DNA of 64,000 nucleotides, taken from positions 1-64,000 of the forward strand of contig BCJU01000002.1 of assembly GCA_001600355.1 (NCBI GenBank), in the 5' to 3' direction. Position numbers and translations under genes: made by a program. This document shows positions 62,101-64,000 of the stretch, in pieces. Source of the stretch: Meira nashicola (Eukaryota > Basidiomycota > Exobasidiomycetes > Exobasidiales > Brachybasidiaceae). Position 1 is the stretch's first letter, and each line of letters opens with the position of its first letter. The notes beneath the pieces are model-generated. The model worked only from the letters and a program-made list of their open reading frames with translations, did no database searches and had not been told where the DNA came from.

Positions 62101-62619
62101 TGCTTCCATTTGCTTGAATGATGGCGGCTCCCAATGTTCTCGAGAAGAAGATGCAGAAAGATCTGTTGAATTTCCACGCATTTCAATTGATTGTCCCGAT
62201 CCCATCGGTCTAATGCTGCTTGATTGACTTTGACTACGTTCAAGACGTAATCTTGTCGATTTGGGTAATTGATCAGGAACGATGCATGCGATTTGCAAAA
62301 CACGACAACGCCTACATGCCATATGGGGTGGTTGAGGATATGCACTTGGAACGAGAGCGGCAAAGTTTAATTGTTCACATCTTTGTTTTGCACTTCTACA
62401 TTCCAAGCATGAACGTGGTCCTCTTGTTCTTTTTGTACGTACTGGACCTGCATTACTACTACTTGAAGCAGGTGTTGTACTTTCAGTTTTAGGATCGGTC
62501 ATTGTTGTAGGATTTTGTTTTTGATCATCAAAATGAGATGCTAAGCCAGAAGGGAAAAGTTTTTGATCATCTCTTGCGATAGCGGTTGTGTGATTGTTTC
62601 CATGTTCAAAGTGTGACAT
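59182..62619 (-). CDS. Large polyglutamine Zn2Cys6 transcription factor
   Basis: A 1145-residue single-exon protein; the first ATG is at 62619. The zinc cluster has Cys at about 71, 74, 81, 102, 105 and 112 (C-x2-C-x6-C-x20-C-x2-C-x6-C), with an unusually long central loop. A long Ser/Gln/Pro-rich low-complexity region follows (about 120-370), then a helical fungal regulatory domain (about 380-900). The C-terminal transactivation-like region has polyglutamine runs near residues 1055 (13 Q) and 1117 (8 Q). Such architecture is typical of global fungal regulators. Targets are unknown; adjacency to the phosphatase is only positional. Confidence 0.88.
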   Translation of the reverse strand: MSHFEHGNNHTTAIARDDQKLFPSGLASHFDDQKQNPTTMTDPKTESTTPASSSSNAGPVRTKRTRGPRSCLECRSAKQRCEQLNFAALVPSAYPQPPHMACRRCRVLQIACIVPDQLPKSTRLRLERSQSQSSSIRPMGSGQSIEMRGNSTDLSASSSREHWEPPSFKQMEADSQVQMHSQLPVNAPAFQYPTQKSPMGMYSNYVGKSFPSVPNATGDVGLADDQRESFNVFAQQSTMYSPGSSSAGGENVRQSSHHSSDDLIGSSPNSQPRQSSTIRPRYEPHVYNPLPALHGKSIGSTLASTPTYKSPVSHMRSGGQSTNLQREESPSSHSAGMDQIADYPWFYRARISCRPTQMLEHLIEGNSSGSTPTPDPSLIPTLSGLPRLEDVVKHLSSNQIWLPNVARRMAHIQGSIPFVPNFQSLFDEVEKTAFLIGVGMYLEGKMLEDDMRILRDHLANRSARCLERVPDTIYDICAIIIVANYCPMILPSSSLVGVIAGNSLISVAKRASYQLGHASAPAQLASNLELHTASPDQVTLPPVDSTLVQNSSLWVYLSLQEDMLEMLDEPMPPRKGRSSSTSDFPFHSNVGHHPQASPSFRSIQDDSHGTTEDCRNTLERYCRLLIDIEAPDPSSFQQDESIRPPPSPPALRCASMLMLIFASRETESVTLAMRDFIAQFQDTVLITPDSAIRSSSLRRWTDQVIDALGMNMARAREGLKALSNFLGTRGVVSANQLKYFELSLAALEFSSLSKLKDKLYVIGKTFFGVPRTSQEFLGAIFQRPLLLKSFEHSGVVRACVAKHVLTLFTTLALDLQPARRSTRSTLNVPISGSNSAGSGSGPAATMMGRSSSLFSAETKIRSGQSEPLTHWGALAHVFPVARWCGMLICCATVLVEELAGRFMAQEAPWGASGESRLEIYHMLLRQTYDTLILFEEDAMMRHQPVPVLVAGEVVSEGESTNQESEQARIVQVTVDSFEKTLAAISTWRKKASGVGQYGGALRAIDHVGAHVRQQRQTQSPSQQQQPIQHSPRIYDNRLSDLQAQQALQQQQQQQQQQQQQFAQTNRLSMLNSINHQTVPMENNSTRTLPLSSFSNTTMLNPALQSGSEGYSMGEQQQQQQQQVQFGDALLHDILFTPIEHFFGSS
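59247..59480. repeat. Two CAG/CAA polyglutamine microsatellites
   Basis: Mixed TTG/CTG (CAA/CAG on the coding strand) trinucleotide tracts at about 59250-59279 and 59441-59482, inside the regulator gene. They encode runs of about 8 and 13 Gln. They are length-variable by nature. Confidence 0.75.
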
Positions 62620-63841
62620 TTGCAAATTATCAAGTTAAAAAAGAAGAAAAAAGGGAATCCTTCAAAACACAAAAAATTGAATTATTTTTTGTGATGCTCT
62701 CTTTTATAAATCGATTGATTTCCTTACCGCTTCTGTCGATTACTCGTTACGATCTTCATTTTTCCCGATCGACCTCCTTTAAGTATCACTAGTGAGAAAT
62801 AGAAAAAGGGTAAACAAGGAAAAGGTGAATGTTTTTATGATGATGAAAACATCCTAAAAAAAAGAATTGTCTTGATCGGACGCATATAATTTCCCATGCA
62901 TTTAACACAAAAAAAAATTCATCTATGCAATGCACCTATGCTGTTTCCCTTAATCGTCGTCTTGAGTATTTTACTTTATTTTTGACAGGCACTAGCCTCA
63001 AGAGATTTTCTTGCCGGTTATCTGGGAATGCATGCAGCCGGGCCAAACTCCCCTTCCCCGATTGAGAGACATGACTGGGGGAGTTCTTTTTGGATGATGA
63101 TGCAATTCATGCGTGCATGTATGTACACAGATACTAACATACTAAGGAACCAGACTGTGTTTTACACATGTGAGAATAATCCGGAAGCTTTTGCAAGGAA
63201 TAGTACAAGGCAAAACAAGAGTATAATTTATCGAAACGCGTGCGGGGAGAGAGAAAAAAAAATAAATCAATATGTTTTGCAATGAACATCTCCTGTACAG
63301 TAATTTACTAAAACTGTGGCTTTTTTATTTCGCTTTTTTTTTATTATTCAGCCTTCATTCACAGCTAACTAGATATGGACAAAAAGCGAGTCTGTAATTA
63401 TGCACTTACGGCGATACAAGATTCTACACTTTCATTCTCAGCTACGTGATTGTTTGTCTGTGAGATTGTGCACCTGCATAAAATACAACTTGTTTGCTGC
63501 AGTTGGGCGTCAGAGACCAGAAGGAGAAGAATGTTCTATACGCTATACTAAAAGAAATAAAACCCTTACGTGGGCGCAGCGTTGGGCACGTACTTATGTG
63601 TCCTGCATATATAAAGTATACATACCTCCTTGAATATACATAGTCTACATACCTATGTAAACATAGCGAGGAACAGGGATTGGAAATAAGGATAATAGCT
63701 ACTATTTCATTTCGGGAAAATCGTATGTACAATTAGCGTTTCTGATTGGCGTAGTTAAGCTATACCACTTTCGTTTTTTCAGGGTTCTCGGAACAATGAT
63801 ATTCCCCCTTTTAGGTAGAGATGCCGATCGAAGATCAAATT
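62620..63841. other. Intergenic region upstream of the large regulator
   Basis: About 1.2 kb, gene-free. It contains GTGCGGGG at 63240-63247, A-rich runs and repeated ATGCATGT-type stretches. Short open frames (63028, 63400) have no protein character. A TATATAAAA on the plus strand near 63854 lies inside the partial minus-strand frame and is probably chance. Confidence 0.5.
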
Positions 63842-64000
63842 TTATTTTTGGCCTATATAAAAGATGGCTTCAATAAAGTTAATCAAACAAGATTGAGGTG
63901 AAGGAAAAGTGAAATATTCTTCAATCTTTGCCGTTGTAAGGGGTAAAGTTCCATTTAATAAACCTGCAACGATTGTATAATTGGCTTGAACTGTTGTTGA
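63842..64000 (-). CDS. Partial gene, C-terminal end, runs off the window
   Basis: A minus-strand frame open for 52 codons from the right edge to a TAA at 63842-63844. Its codon choice and composition resemble the other genes (e.g. ...YTIVAGLLNGTLPLT...). No family is recognised from this tail. An intron boundary inside the visible part cannot be excluded. A frame of this length can also arise by chance. Confidence 0.4.
   Translation of the reverse strand, partial: STTVQANYTIVAGLLNGTLPLTTAKIEEYFTFPSPQSCLINFIEAIFYIGQK

Overview
The window is the left end of a eukaryotic, almost certainly fungal, chromosome. It opens with 15 perfect CCCTAA telomere units, followed by about 0.7 kb of degenerate subtelomeric DNA and then densely packed protein genes. 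The DNA is AT-rich. Genes have none to two short introns (58-92 bp, GTGAGT/GTATGT donors, CAG/TAG/AAG acceptors). The families are fungal: HsbA, Zn2Cys6 regulators, SKN1/KRE6, chitin deacetylase, sedolisin, OPT transporters and a heme-thiolate peroxidase. An intron-poor, AT-rich yeast-like fungus fits; Basidiomycota is my guess for the phylum, but the sequence alone does not settle it. I found no ribosomal RNA gene, convincing tRNA gene, intact transposon or CRISPR array.

Layout. 0-9.6 kb: telomere, HsbA-like secreted protein, THEM6-like thioesterase, a Zn2Cys6 regulator, a seven-helix membrane protein (2 exons) and a half-size ABCG transporter. 9.9-20.3 kb: a possible catabolic cluster with a sugar-porter MFS, an LdhA/YiaK-type dehydrogenase, a Zn2Cys6 regulator (2 exons), an NTF2-like protein, a class II aldolase and a haloacetate-dehalogenase-like hydrolase (3 exons). 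21.5-38.3 kb: two paralogous OPT peptide transporters flank a kelch protein, an SKN1/KRE6 glucan protein, a chitin deacetylase, a secreted sedolisin and a WrbA-type quinone reductase. 38.8-44.1 kb: a heavily glycosylated secreted alpha/beta hydrolase, a DHA2 exporter and a peroxygenase-like heme peroxidase (3 exons). 45.7-49.7 kb: a free-standing DUF2156 aminoacyl-tRNA-transferase-like protein converges on a copper amine oxidase (2 exons). 50.7-62.6 kb: an APC amino-acid permease, a tandem pair of MCT-like transporters, a GNAT acetyltransferase, a purple acid phosphatase and a large polyglutamine Zn2Cys6 regulator. A partial reading frame runs off the right edge.

How the genes may work together. 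The region looks like subtelomeric accessory DNA for nutrient acquisition: secreted protease plus peptide transporters, amine oxidase, phosphatase, and sugar and acid transporters. The most interesting signals are as follows. (1) A dehalogenase-like hydrolase keeps every residue I recall as catalytic or fluoride-binding in bacterial fluoroacetate dehalogenase, and carries a mitochondrial-type leader. (2) The same inverted repeat, TCGGAT-N6-ATCCGA, lies upstream of that gene and in the divergent promoter of the neighbouring aldolase and NTF2-like genes, suggesting a co-regulated pathway. (3) The free-standing DUF2156 protein may be a sterol or lipid aminoacyl-tRNA transferase. (4) A dispersed hairpin repeat occurs in a GC-richer form at 45.0 kb and a transition-decayed form at 25.5 kb.

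Coordinates of spliced genes span first to last coding base; exons are given in the text. All splice sites are read by eye from frame continuity and consensus.
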